Assembly (NCBI RefSeq): GCF_014643835.1
Contig: NZ_BMKD01000001.1
Location: 372,001-436,000, forward strand
Length of the DNA stretch: 64,000 bases
From: Mucilaginibacter rubeus
GTDB taxonomy: Bacteria > Bacteroidota > Bacteroidia > Sphingobacteriales > Sphingobacteriaceae
Reading direction: 5' to 3'
Numbering within the stretch: the first letter of the stretch is position 1; the number at the start of each line of letters is the position of its first letter. This document shows positions 53,055-61,957 of this stretch, piece after piece. Below the pieces are notes generated by a model that was not told where the DNA came from, did not search any database, and saw only the letters and a program-made list of their open reading frames with translations. The position numbers and the translations under genes are program-made.

Positions 53055-53208
53055 AGCCGTTTATAATTTATACCAAATTAGGCATACTTATCCTGATTAA
53101 CAAGCGGGTGCAAAAAATGCGACCATTGTGCTATCATTTGAGAACATAATGCAAATGCCCTACAGCAAGGTAGCTCTACATTAGTGTTACCAAAAAACCA
53201 TAAAAATT

Positions 53209-54711
53209 ATGAGCGCTGTTTCTAAACCATCCTTCAAGGATAAATACGACAATTTTATCGGCGGAAAATTTGTCCCGCCGGTTAAAGGCGAATATTTTGA
53301 TAACGTTTCGCCTATCGACGGTAAAGTATTCACCAAAGCTGCACGATCAGGAAAGGAAGATGTTGAACTGGCTCTGGACGCCGCTCATGCCGCATTCCCA
53401 GCGTGGGGCAAAACTTCAGCAGCGCACAGGGCATCGCTATTAAATAAAATAGCCGATGTTATTGAAGCCAACCTGGAGTTTTTGGCTGCGGTAGAATGCA
53501 TTGATAACGGAAAAGCCATTCGTGAATGTCGCGCTGCCGACTTGCCGCTGGTGATTGATCATTTTCGTTATTTCGCTGGTGTAATTCGTGCCGAAGAAGG
53601 CGGGATTTCCGAGCATGATGAATATACCGTAAGTATTTGTTTAAATGAGCCGTTGGGTGTGGTAGGACAAATCATCCCCTGGAATTTTCCGCTGTTGATG
53701 GCTACCTGGAAAATTGCCCCTGCGCTGGCTGCAGGTAATTGCTGTGTTGTAAAACCGGCCGAACAAACCCCGACATCCATCATGGTATTGATGGAATTGA
53801 TCCAGGATATTTTGCCGCCGGGTGTTTTAAATATTATTACAGGTTTTGGTCCGGAGGCAGGTAAGCCGCTGGCTTCATCGCCGAGGGTTGCCAAAGTTTC
53901 TTTTACGGGCGAAACCACAACAGGCCGCTTAATTATGCAGTACGCATCTGAAAACCTCATTCCGGTTACGATGGAATTGGGTGGGAAATCACCAAATATC
54001 TTTTTTGAATCGGTAGCCGATGCCGATGATGAGTTTTTTGACAAAGCCGTTGAAGGCGCCGTATTATTTGCCCTTAACCAGGGCGAGGTTTGTACCTGTC
54101 CGTCGAGGATCCTGGTACACGAAAACATCTACGATAAATTTATGTCGAAGGTGATAGAACGCACTAATGCTATCATTATGGGCAACCCGCTTGACGGGAA
54201 TACCATGATGGGTGCGCAGGCATCTAACGATCAATACGAAAAAATCCAGTCGTACCTGAAAATTGGTAAAGAAGAGGGAGCAGAGGTACTTTGCGGCGGC
54301 GAGGTTAAAAAGCTTGATGGCGAGCTGGAAGGCGGTTATTATATTCAGCCTACGTTATTTAAAGGCAATAACAAAATGCGCATTTTTCAGGAGGAGATCT
54401 TTGGTCCGGTGGCTTGTGTAACCACATTCAAAACTACTGAAGAAGCCATCGCGATAGCCAATGACACACTGTACGGGTTGGGCGCCGGTGTGTGGACCCG
54501 CGATGCGCACGAGCTTTACCAGGTGCCGCGTGCTATACTGGCCGGCAGGGTTTGGGTAAATAACTACCACGCTTATCCTGCACATGCTCCATTCGGTGGC
54601 TACAAAAAATCAGGTTTTGGCCGCGAAAATCATAAAATGATGCTTGGTCACTACCGTCAAACAAAAAACATGCTGATCTCATATAATAAGAACAAGTTGG
54701 GATTTTTTTAA
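53209..54711 (+). CDS. NAD(P)+-dependent aldehyde dehydrogenase, acetaldehyde-type
   Basis: 500 residues, the usual ALDH length. NAD-binding site in [35 protein letters not shown], general base Glu256 ([11 protein letters not shown]), and catalytic Cys295 in [13 protein letters not shown]. The N-terminus and [31 protein letters not shown] tail fit acetaldehyde dehydrogenases such as ExaC/Ald. It oxidises an aldehyde to the acid in the cytoplasm. The next gene encodes DUF779, which accompanies such ALDHs in other bacteria. Regulated probably by the AraC protein encoded divergently. Confidence 0.92.
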   Translation: MSAVSKPSFKDKYDNFIGGKFVPPVKGEYFDNVSPIDGKVFTKAARSGKEDVELALDAAHAAFPAWGKTSAAHRASLLNKIADVIEANLEFLAAVECIDNGKAIRECRAADLPLVIDHFRYFAGVIRAEEGGISEHDEYTVSICLNEPLGVVGQIIPWNFPLLMATWKIAPALAAGNCCVVKPAEQTPTSIMVLMELIQDILPPGVLNIITGFGPEAGKPLASSPRVAKVSFTGETTTGRLIMQYASENLIPVTMELGGKSPNIFFESVADADDEFFDKAVEGAVLFALNQGEVCTCPSRILVHENIYDKFMSKVIERTNAIIMGNPLDGNTMMGAQASNDQYEKIQSYLKIGKEEGAEVLCGGEVKKLDGELEGGYYIQPTLFKGNNKMRIFQEEIFGPVACVTTFKTTEEAIAIANDTLYGLGAGVWTRDAHELYQVPRAILAGRVWVNNYHAYPAHAPFGGYKKSGFGRENHKMMLGHYRQTKNMLISYNKNKLGFF

Positions 54712-54737
54712 TCCCGGCTTTAATCCCCCCGTTCCCC

Positions 54738-54770
54738 AGACTTGCGAAGTTTCTGAAACTTCGTAAGTCT
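54738..54770. repeat. AAACTTCGTAAG-core hairpin between ALDH and DUF779
   Basis: AGACTTGCGAAGTTT (54738-54752) and AAACTTCGTAAGTCT (54756-54770) form a 15-bp stem with one G-T pair around a 3-base loop. Same core as at 37050-37064 and 61934-61948. It lies between two genes expected to be cotranscribed, so it may only partly terminate transcription. Confidence 0.6.
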
Positions 54771-54825
54771 TTATGTGTTTGAATATTTCTTTACTTATCT
54801 GCTTCTTCGCGCGAAATTTGAAGAC

Positions 54826-55197
54826 ATGATCAAAAGAGTAACCATAACCCCCGAAGCTTCAAAGCTGATAGCCGAACTCAAATCCCGCTTTGGCGACCTG
54901 ATGTTTCATCAAAGCGGTGGTTGCTGCGATGGCTCATCGCCTATGTGCTTTGAAAAGGGCGAGTTTAAACTCGGCGGCAGCGATGTGAAAATAGGAGAGG
55001 TGGATGACTGTGAATTTTGGATGAGTAGGGACCAGTTTGAATACTGGCAGCATACCCAGCTCCAGCTCGATATTACCAAAGGCCGTGGTTCAAGTTTTTC
55101 AATAGAAATACCGACGGGTTTTAGGTTTATGATCCATTCAAGATTGTTTACCGAAGACGAGTTGAAAGATTTAGAACCGGTGAGTTTTATAGATTAG
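54826..55197 (+). CDS. DUF779 protein, aldehyde-dehydrogenase-associated
   Basis: 123 residues from ATG 54826; the frame extends 17 codons upstream to 54775 through non-conserved sequence. FHQSGGCCDGSSPMCFEKGEF is the DUF779 signature with three Cys that may bind a metal, followed by GEVDDCEFWMSRDQFEYW. DUF779 genes are regularly found directly after acetaldehyde-type ALDH genes, and the same is seen here. The biochemical role is not established; an accessory or metal-binding function is plausible. Confidence 0.85.
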   Translation: MIKRVTITPEASKLIAELKSRFGDLMFHQSGGCCDGSSPMCFEKGEFKLGGSDVKIGEVDDCEFWMSRDQFEYWQHTQLQLDITKGRGSSFSIEIPTGFRFMIHSRLFTEDELKDLEPVSFID

Positions 55198-55212
55198 CCT
55201 CCTCCAAATCTC

Positions 55213-56445
55213 TTACTGCTCTGCCTGCACCTTATCCAGCTTATCCATGATCTCTTTTGTATACTTTATTGATAAAGCTTTCTTAAAATACTTTTCGGCA
55301 TTTGCTTTATCCCCACGGGCTAAAAAGCAATCGCCCATACTGTCATAAACGTTGAAGTTTTTCGGGTAATTATCTATGTTCACCTGGAAAAACATGGCCG
55401 CTTTTTCATAATCTTTTTGTTGCAAAAACGCGTAGCCTATGCTATTCATCTCCGGCTCGGGGGGGCGTACGGTGTAACCCATTTCAGCGGACATCATTTT
55501 GTAATGGGCAGTTATCATTTGTCTTAGCTGCACGGCATTATACTGTTTATCAAAATATTGGTTATAAGGCTGGTTTCGAGGAAAGCGGTTGTTTTTGAAA
55601 ATAAACCGTAAGGCATCATACTCGGCATTGAATGAAACAGAATTATGATCGTCGTCAGGATAATACTTTTTAGCCCATTGCAGATTGTTTGTTTTATTGA
55701 CAGAAAGATCATCAGCCAGTTTCATGATAGACCGGATATGATGTGATATTTCGGCCGTGTCCTTTTTTACTTGTATAGTATCCATACCTGCATTCATCGT
55801 ATTGGCAAAACCGAGGAAAAGCTTTTTACCGCCAAAATTCTTTTGCTTAAGGATAATTGTTGCCTGTTTAAGTAAATTATCGTTATCATAAAACATGCTG
55901 GGATCTATAGCCACATATGCATTAAAAACCTGTGTATGTTTTGATAATAAATTGATTACCGTTAATCCTCCCAACGAATGACCGATCATAGTGCGATAGG
56001 GCGCAGTTGGATTTGTTTTGTCGATATATGGGATTAGTTCTTTTTCCATAAAGGCGGCAAAGTTTTCCCCTCCGCCTGATGACTTGTCCATAGCGCTGCT
56101 GGTAGGCGTCAGGTCCCGGGTACGATTTCCGGGTGTATTCAAAATACCAACTATGATCATTTGCGGCAGCACCGTATTGCCTGCAGTTGCGCTAAGTTCT
56201 TTGATCATAGTAACCAGCGACATGAAATGATCATCGGCATCTAAAACGTACAAAACCGGAAATTCCGGTTTTGAAAAGTAGTTGGTATCATATCCTGGCG
56301 TATAAACCCAAAGGGGTCGTTTCTCTTTCAGGATGTTGGAATAAATGGTATCCACCCTCCCCAAAACTATAGGTTGCTGTGGTGGCTGCGCCTTCAACAG
56401 GTATGCAATGGTGAGATGAATGAGTATCAGGATGAGCTTTTTCAT
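55213..56445 (-). CDS. Secreted esterase D-like alpha/beta hydrolase with C-terminal TPR
   Basis: 410 residues from ATG 56445, which starts a signal peptide (LILILIHLTIAYLLKAQ); the frame extends 44 codons further without one. The N-terminal two thirds match the esterase/PF00756 family: FPVLYVLDADDHFMSLVTMIKEL, MIGHSLGGLTVINLLSKH (nucleophile Ser), and a candidate His in KYYPDDDHNSVSF. The last 70 residues form about two TPR-like helices (NSIGYAFLQQKDYEKAAMFF, YDSMGDCFLARGDKANAEKYF). Likely periplasmic. Related enzymes hydrolyse esters of siderophores or acylated sugars; substrate unknown. Confidence 0.85.
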   Translation of the reverse strand: MKKLILILIHLTIAYLLKAQPPQQPIVLGRVDTIYSNILKEKRPLWVYTPGYDTNYFSKPEFPVLYVLDADDHFMSLVTMIKELSATAGNTVLPQMIIVGILNTPGNRTRDLTPTSSAMDKSSGGGENFAAFMEKELIPYIDKTNPTAPYRTMIGHSLGGLTVINLLSKHTQVFNAYVAIDPSMFYDNDNLLKQATIILKQKNFGGKKLFLGFANTMNAGMDTIQVKKDTAEISHHIRSIMKLADDLSVNKTNNLQWAKKYYPDDDHNSVSFNAEYDALRFIFKNNRFPRNQPYNQYFDKQYNAVQLRQMITAHYKMMSAEMGYTVRPPEPEMNSIGYAFLQQKDYEKAAMFFQVNIDNYPKNFNVYDSMGDCFLARGDKANAEKYFKKALSIKYTKEIMDKLDKVQAEQ

Positions 56446-56591
56446 GTGACTGTTGATTTTATGATTCAATGGTACAGCAACAATATGACCTTCAGAATTA
56501 AATGTGACGAATGTTGTCGTTGGCGTGACGGAAATAATTTGGAGCTTGTTTTCGTTTAAAAAAAGGACCGAAAACATGTTTTGGTAAGTTT

Positions 56592-57320
56592 TTGTTAGTT
56601 ATTACAATCATTCATAAAATTATCGCCGTGCTCAATACTTATAATACTGCCCGTAAAAAGAATAGCTTAACAAAGTTTGAGACGTTGATATTCGGATTAA
56701 TGATCGTGTTCACTATAGGGGCTATCATACTCTTCTTCATTGATAAAGGATATTTTGAGATGATATACAATCGCCATGGCGGTTTTATAGGATACTTCAC
56801 GGTATTGTTGTTACTTGTAATTTTTGTAGTGTCGGCAGCATATATTGTAAGGCTTTCGCGCTATCGCAGCATCCAGTTTTGTGTGGTTTTAATTTTAACC
56901 GGGATAGCAAGCCTGTTTTTCATCACCGAAAAAATGAGCAGTTTACCTGACCTTTTTCATCTGTCAACCCATTCGCTTTTTAAAGCCAACCCCGCAATAT
57001 TGGGGGCAAATGCAAATGGAATAATTAAAATTAATGAGACCGGAAAAATTGTGCTCTATTGGATTTTGATAGCTGCAAGTGCTTTTTACTTTTTGATATT
57101 GCCGTTTATATATCGGAGTAATTTTAGGGCTAAACGCTTTATTGATAGAATCGGAATTCCTATCCCTCACCGCAACCACGTTATCGCAATAATTATATTA
57201 ACTATTTTGATAATGCTATTTTCGGCAGTAAACGAGTCGGAAGTTTTACCATTTGATTTTGCTGCAATATTTTTGCTGATACTGCTTTGCCCGGAAAATA
57301 TCGGTGTTTTCAGGCGATAG
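56592..57320 (+). CDS. Multi-pass membrane protein, function unknown
   Basis: 242 residues with about six hydrophobic helices (e.g. FGLMIVFTIGAIILFFI, FTVLLLLVIFVVSAAYIV, FCVVLILTGIASLFFI, AIIILTILIMLFSAV). No recognisable motif. The start is uncertain: TTG at 56592 or GTG at 56628, no ATG near. It lies between the divergent esterase and the MFS exporter with no overlaps. No function is supported. Confidence 0.6.
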   Translation: MLVITIIHKIIAVLNTYNTARKKNSLTKFETLIFGLMIVFTIGAIILFFIDKGYFEMIYNRHGGFIGYFTVLLLLVIFVVSAAYIVRLSRYRSIQFCVVLILTGIASLFFITEKMSSLPDLFHLSTHSLFKANPAILGANANGIIKINETGKIVLYWILIAASAFYFLILPFIYRSNFRAKRFIDRIGIPIPHRNHVIAIIILTILIMLFSAVNESEVLPFDFAAIFLLILLCPENIGVFRR

Positions 57321-57424
57321 TCATATTTTTTTGCAACACTTTAAATTGTTTTTTTAGGCTCCGTTTAATCCGATCATTTACTGCAACTTTGTAATAAACC
57401 TTTCAGTTACAACCTTATAAAAAT

Positions 57425-58966
57425 ATGGCTACAGTTTCATTGGGCAGCCCGGCAGGCAAATGGATCATGGTTTCGGCTATACTGGCTTCGGCCATGGCAT
57501 TTATTGATGGAACAGCGCTTAATGTGGTGCTGCCGGCATTACAACAAAGCCTTGATGCCAAAGGAGCTGATCTCTTTTGGATCCTAAACGCCTACCTGTT
57601 GATGCTTGCCTCTCTTATTTTAATAGGCGGCTCGCTTGGCGATAAATTGGGGCGAAAGAAGGTCTTCATGATTGGGATTTTTATTTTTATAACCGGATCA
57701 GCCCTTTGCGGGCTTTCACCAGGTGTTTTTTATCTCATTGTTTTCCGGATCATACAGGGTATAGGAGGGGCACTGATGATTCCGGGGAGCCTTTCGCTTA
57801 TTTCATCATCCATCGATGCAAAAGAAAGGGGCAAGGCTATCGGAACATGGTCGGCCATTACCACGGTAGTTACTATGGGCGGCCCGGTATTGGGTGGCGC
57901 CTTAGCCGATGCCGGTTTATGGCGGTACATATTCTTTATTAATATACCCATAGGGATAGTAGCTTTAGTTATCCTGTGGCGCAAGGTTGCCGAAAGCAAG
58001 GATGATAGCACCGATCAAACTATCGATTTTCCGGGCGCTATTTCCATTGCATCAGGGCTTGCTTTGCTAACATTTGGTTTTCTGCGAATGCCGGCGGTTG
58101 GATTTAATAACTGGCAGGTTTATGGATCATTAGCCCTGGGCTTATTATTGCTCATTGTTTTTATTTGCATAGAAGGTACAAGCACACATCCCATGATGCC
58201 GCTAAGCCTGTTTAGCAATAAAACCTTTAGCGGGATAAACCTGCTTACATTTTTTCTGTATGCGGGTTTGGGCGGCGGTATGCTGTTCATGTCACTAAAC
58301 ATGGTGCAGGTGCAGGGGTATAGCCAACTGCAATCTGGGTTAACATTTTTACCTTTTACTGTGCTCATGATCTCCATTGCGCGTTATGCAGGAGCTATTG
58401 CCGATAAAAAAGGTCCGCGTTTATTGCTCATCATCGGTCCGGCTTTGGCGGGAGCAGGGTTACTAATGTTGTCGTTCATCAAACAAACTGCAGGCCCTTC
58501 CGATTATTGGACAAGCTTTTTCCCCGGCGTACTTGTTTTTGGCTTCGGCATGTCATTAACGGTAGCGCCGCTTACGGCAACGGTAATGGGATCGGTAAGT
58601 GATCATTTTTCGGGTACAGCGTCGGGTATTAATAATGCTATGACCCGCATTTCGAATGTTTTTGCCAATGCCATTTTTGGTGCCCTGGCAGTTTTGTTTT
58701 TTTCGGGAGCGATGCAGGGGGAGTTGAAAAAGTTATCCTTTAATGAAAAAGATAAAAAGACGGTTATGGAACAATCGGCCAACTTGGGCAATGCTAAAGT
58801 GCCCGCCGGCATCGACGGAACCAATAAAAAGGCAGTCGGGATTGCCTATCACAACGGATTTATTTCAGCCTATGGCAATATTATGCGGATCTGCGCCGGC
58901 CTTGGTTTCCTGGGTGCGCTGATGTCGGTTATTTTTATCAGGAATAGTGCTGTTAAGAAGGAGTGA
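57425..58966 (+). CDS. MFS drug exporter, DHA2 (14-helix, EmrB/QacA-like)
   Basis: 513 residues with about 14 hydrophobic helices. MFS motif A is seen in GGSLGDKLGRKKVFMIG and the antiporter motif C in GWSAITTVVTMGGPVLGGALAD-like context, both typical of DHA2 proton-coupled drug exporters. It likely exports drugs or lipophilic compounds. No TetR-type regulator lies next to it. Confidence 0.9.
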   Translation: MATVSLGSPAGKWIMVSAILASAMAFIDGTALNVVLPALQQSLDAKGADLFWILNAYLLMLASLILIGGSLGDKLGRKKVFMIGIFIFITGSALCGLSPGVFYLIVFRIIQGIGGALMIPGSLSLISSSIDAKERGKAIGTWSAITTVVTMGGPVLGGALADAGLWRYIFFINIPIGIVALVILWRKVAESKDDSTDQTIDFPGAISIASGLALLTFGFLRMPAVGFNNWQVYGSLALGLLLLIVFICIEGTSTHPMMPLSLFSNKTFSGINLLTFFLYAGLGGGMLFMSLNMVQVQGYSQLQSGLTFLPFTVLMISIARYAGAIADKKGPRLLLIIGPALAGAGLLMLSFIKQTAGPSDYWTSFFPGVLVFGFGMSLTVAPLTATVMGSVSDHFSGTASGINNAMTRISNVFANAIFGALAVLFFSGAMQGELKKLSFNEKDKKTVMEQSANLGNAKVPAGIDGTNKKAVGIAYHNGFISAYGNIMRICAGLGFLGALMSVIFIRNSAVKKE

Positions 58967-59093
58967 TTGTTTTTGAAAAGACGTATATAGAGTTAGGATG
59001 CCTCTGTGTAGAGCCTAAAAAAATCAGATCGGGGTTGCAACCATTTGTTTATCACTATCGTCTACCTTACAAATCCATCTAAAGCTTATTGTT

Positions 59094-59675
59094 ATGTTCA
59101 AGTCGATATTCTCCCGAAATTCTGTAAAACTCTTTGCCTTATGTTTTTTTTGCTTTGTTGCCGTTAGCGTATCCGCCCAGGATAAAACCAAAACGATAGG
59201 CAACAAGCCCAGAAGCGGCTCATCCAATAATACCTTTGATGCTGTTAAAGGTGCGCAGGTTGGTATTGAAATGAATGCTGGTAAAAAGCAGGTACAATTA
59301 CTTACGCTGAACTTTCATACTCAAAACCGATCAAGCGATAGCATTCCTTTTAAAGTAAATGTTTACCAAATGGCCGGGAAGTTTCCAAATGAAGCTAATT
59401 TGGTTAAAGACGAAATAAAAGGCTATATTAAAAAATACGACAATGTGGAAAACCATCAATTAACCACTGTCGACTTATCGCCATACAATGTTAAAGTGGC
59501 CGGTGATATTGTGGTTTCTATTGAATTTTTGACAACCAAAACCAACTCCAACGTTGGATTTGCCTGCGGCTTATTTAACGGCGGTACCTTCCATAAGGAT
59601 GGTGAAACCCAACCCTGGAAGAAGATTCCGATTGTTGGTGTTGATTTTAATGTACTGGTGAAAAAGTTGAAGTAG
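59094..59675 (+). CDS. Secreted beta-rich protein, function unknown
   Basis: 193 residues with a signal peptide (VKLFALCFFCFVAVSVSAQ). The mature part is beta-rich: GAQVGIEMNAGKKQVQLLTLNF, IPFKVNVYQMAGKFPNEANLV, TTVDLSPYNVKVAGDIVVSIEFL. The DLSPYN and VVSIEFL segments resemble a Bacteroidota beta-sandwich accessory domain found in TonB-system-associated proteins, but I cannot name the family. It is followed by a hairpin and the convergent DNA glycosylase gene. Confidence 0.6.
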   Translation: MFKSIFSRNSVKLFALCFFCFVAVSVSAQDKTKTIGNKPRSGSSNNTFDAVKGAQVGIEMNAGKKQVQLLTLNFHTQNRSSDSIPFKVNVYQMAGKFPNEANLVKDEIKGYIKKYDNVENHQLTTVDLSPYNVKVAGDIVVSIEFLTTKTNSNVGFACGLFNGGTFHKDGETQPWKKIPIVGVDFNVLVKKLK

Positions 59676-59715
59676 ATACCCCTCTAAATCTGCCCTAAAG
59701 GAGAGACTTTTAACA

Positions 59716-59742
59716 ACTGCGCTCATTGCAAACGAGCGCAGT
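59716..59742. terminator. 9-bp GC-rich hairpin between convergent genes
   Basis: ACTGCGCTC (59716-59724) and GAGCGCAGT (59734-59742) form a GC-rich stem with a 9-base loop between the secreted-protein gene and the convergent Fpg-like gene. Followed by a short A-run. Probably bidirectional. Confidence 0.6.
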
Positions 59743-59780
59743 AAAATACGCTAAATACTCTTCTTTAAACCCTGCGAGAT

Positions 59781-60551
59781 TTACTCGAACAATTCCTGCT
59801 CATCAGTATAATATGTTTTCCGCGATGCTTCGTTAATTATGATCGCGGCGCCTGTAGGGCTGTGTTTTTTCTTTGAATTGTGAATATCCATGAAATCACG
59901 AACTTCACCGTTAATGATGTCGGGGTTTGATTTAAGGATATTTTGTTCTGCATCTTCCAATACCGATTTTATTGCCTTAACCAGGTCTTTCAGTTTGGCC
60001 TCCGGTATTTTACTGCTTATGGAGAACGGAGAAATGCGGGCGTGCCATAAAATCTCATCGGCGTATGCATTGCCGATGCCTCTCATGATCTTTTGATCAA
60101 GCAGTACAGTTTTAATATTGGTTTTTGTTTTTGCCAGGCGCTTTTTTAAATATTCAGCATCGGCATCAAGCGCGTCGGGGACATCCTTTTTTTCGGGGTC
60201 GAGGGTAGGTGTTGCTATCCCCTGGAAATCTGTAAGTACTAATCCGCTGCCATCATCAAAGTGCAGCTCGATGATGCTGTACTTGTTGTCGTTTTTGGTA
60301 TCGAACAAAAACAGTTTACCGTGCAACATTAGGTGCAGACCCAGTACATCGCCTTTGCTAAATTTAATGTGCAGTTCCTTCCCTTCGCGATATACTTTTT
60401 CGAGCTTTTGTCCGCATAATACCTCGTTTAATTCGTGTACGCTAACATTTAGTTTTTTAGCGTTAGGTACTTCTATTTTTTTAACGGTTTTACCTGCAAG
60501 TATTTTTTGCAGGTTATGGCTAAAAGCCTGCAGATCGGGTAGTTCGGGCAT
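59781..60551 (-). CDS. Fpg/Nei-family DNA glycosylase with zincless finger
   Basis: 256 residues. The start MPELPD carries the catalytic Pro2 and Glu3 of the Fpg/MutM/Nei family, and IMRGIGNAYADEILWHARISP is the helix-two-turn-helix. The usual C-terminal zinc finger (Cys4) is replaced by KHSPTGAAIIINEASRKTYY, with no Cys, so it is a zincless finger as in NEIL1-type enzymes. It would excise oxidised bases from DNA. It lies 45 bases from the AlkZ-like glycosylase gene on the same strand. Confidence 0.85.
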   Translation of the reverse strand: MPELPDLQAFSHNLQKILAGKTVKKIEVPNAKKLNVSVHELNEVLCGQKLEKVYREGKELHIKFSKGDVLGLHLMLHGKLFLFDTKNDNKYSIIELHFDDGSGLVLTDFQGIATPTLDPEKKDVPDALDADAEYLKKRLAKTKTNIKTVLLDQKIMRGIGNAYADEILWHARISPFSISSKIPEAKLKDLVKAIKSVLEDAEQNILKSNPDIINGEVRDFMDIHNSKKKHSPTGAAIIINEASRKTYYTDEQELFE

Positions 60552-60596
60552 AATATGTTGTTTTTATAAGTAACTTGTTGATGTAGTTAATGTTTG

Positions 60597-61652
60597 TTAT
60601 CCGACACCATTAAACTTTTTAAAACGTTGTATGGCGTTTTCAATAGACTGGTTTTGAGCCTTATTGAGTTTGTTAAATGGTTTGAGCTCAATATCAATAT
60701 TCTTTTTGCCCATATTCCGGCTCCAGTTGCCAACCACCTGGTTATTGACCATTATAGTTGGGAAAAAGGTAATAGCCCCCATTTTATCCCGAAAGCTGGC
60801 TGGTACCATGGCATCGCGATTTTTATAAGCTATAATTAACTCATCGTAAACAGGCAGAAGGTAAGCCCCCCTTTTTTTTGCTGTACTGAAATCGACATCA
60901 GTATCCATCCAATAGCCTACCCCTTCAATGATGATATTACTTAGCTGGTCTTTATTTATTTCGATCCCGGTTTTGGCATCGGCAACTGTAAGGCCGCTCC
61001 AATGTACAAAATCATTTATTGTAGCGGGGCCATGGCTTGTAAAATACCGCAAAACCAGTCTGGTTACCGCTTCGTCACGAGATATGGCTGGTGTCACAGG
61101 TGCCCGTTCGTTGAGCAGAGCATAGGTGAACTGTTTGCCCTGCCTTGCCCCGCTGCAAATTAATTGCTCCAGTTCGGCTTTCATCAGTAATATGGTAAGC
61201 CTGAGATCGTTGGTAGCTATTTTTGCCTTATTTAGCGCAGCGGCAATTTCTGTACGGGTTAGCTGTTTGCCGCCTTGCAGGGCTTTTGTAAACACATCAA
61301 AGCTTTTATTAAAAATGGCATCTGTAACCTCCTGCTTTTTATACATGGCGGCATTACCGGCATTAATTCGTGGTGCGGTAAGGCTAAGCATCCAGCGGAT
61401 ATCCTGAGGTAAAACAAAATGCCAGGTTGGTCTTAATACATGGGTTCGTAAAATAGCACCGGTGGTCATCGCTTTTTCCACAGCCCCGTCCGATGGAGAT
61501 GACATACGTAACCCAATTGCCCATTTGGCATGGGCATATTCCTGCGCCTGCATGGCGCACATATGACCAACCACTTCTTCGGGCTTTTTGAATTTATTGT
61601 GGTTAAGATGTTGGTTATAAACCCGGAGATTAGCTATATCACGTATGGTCAT
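60597..61652 (-). CDS. AlkZ/YcaQ-like winged-helix DNA glycosylase
   Basis: 351 residues. The N-terminal region has MCAMQAQEYAHAKWAIGLRM (Q35-A-Q37) and VLRPTWHFVLPQDIRWMLSL, features of the HTH_42 superfamily that includes AlkZ and YcaQ, whose catalytic motif is QxQ or QxD. Such enzymes remove alkylated or crosslinked bases, often linked to self-resistance against a DNA-damaging natural product. Upstream in the operon of the Fpg-like gene, so two base-excision enzymes are coupled. Family call good, activity inferred. Confidence 0.8.
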   Translation of the reverse strand: MTIRDIANLRVYNQHLNHNKFKKPEEVVGHMCAMQAQEYAHAKWAIGLRMSSPSDGAVEKAMTTGAILRTHVLRPTWHFVLPQDIRWMLSLTAPRINAGNAAMYKKQEVTDAIFNKSFDVFTKALQGGKQLTRTEIAAALNKAKIATNDLRLTILLMKAELEQLICSGARQGKQFTYALLNERAPVTPAISRDEAVTRLVLRYFTSHGPATINDFVHWSGLTVADAKTGIEINKDQLSNIIIEGVGYWMDTDVDFSTAKKRGAYLLPVYDELIIAYKNRDAMVPASFRDKMGAITFFPTIMVNNQVVGNWSRNMGKKNIDIELKPFNKLNKAQNQSIENAIQRFKKFNGVG

Positions 61653-61753
61653 GTCTGTCTGCTTTGATACTATTCAAAATAAATATATATTAATGACAAC
61701 TGTTTGTCAGCAGGAAAAATGATTTAATTTGAGAGGCTTATTTTGATGGACAG

Positions 61754-61900
61754 ATGAACAGGATAGATCCTAATTATTTTGCAGGTGGGCTGGTGGTTGG
61801 CACAGCTATCGGTTTGGCTTTGCATAGCCTTGCTGTGGGTATAGCAATTGGTGTAGCCGTCGGGGTATCTGTAGGCTCAAGAAAAAAGAAAAGGGAGTAA
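61754..61900 (+). CDS. 48-residue glycine-zipper membrane peptide
   Basis: ATG 61754 to TAA 61900, below the size used for most gene finders. A single Gly/Ala/Val-rich helix (FAGGLVVGTAIGLALHSLAV, then GIAIGVAVGVSVG) carries repeated GxxxG spacing and ends in a positive SRKKKRE tail. Small glycine-zipper proteins pack in the membrane. It lies between divergent genes with a short gap on each side and is followed by a hairpin terminator. Codon use looks normal. Role unknown. Confidence 0.55.
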   Translation: MNRIDPNYFAGGLVVGTAIGLALHSLAVGIAIGVAVGVSVGSRKKKRE

Positions 61901-61916
61901 AGATTCTCTGGTTTAT

Positions 61917-61950
61917 AGCCTCACAAAGGTTTTAAACTTCGTAAGGCTTT
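61917..61950. repeat. AAACTTCGTAAG-core hairpin with T-run
   Basis: AGCCTCACAAAGGTTT followed by AAACTTCGTAAGGCT (61934-61948) forms an imperfect stem and runs into TTTTTATC. It follows the glycine-zipper gene and faces the convergent Wzi/RemB-like gene. Third copy in this window of the core also at 37050 and 54756. Confidence 0.6.
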
Positions 61951-61957
61951 TTATCGA

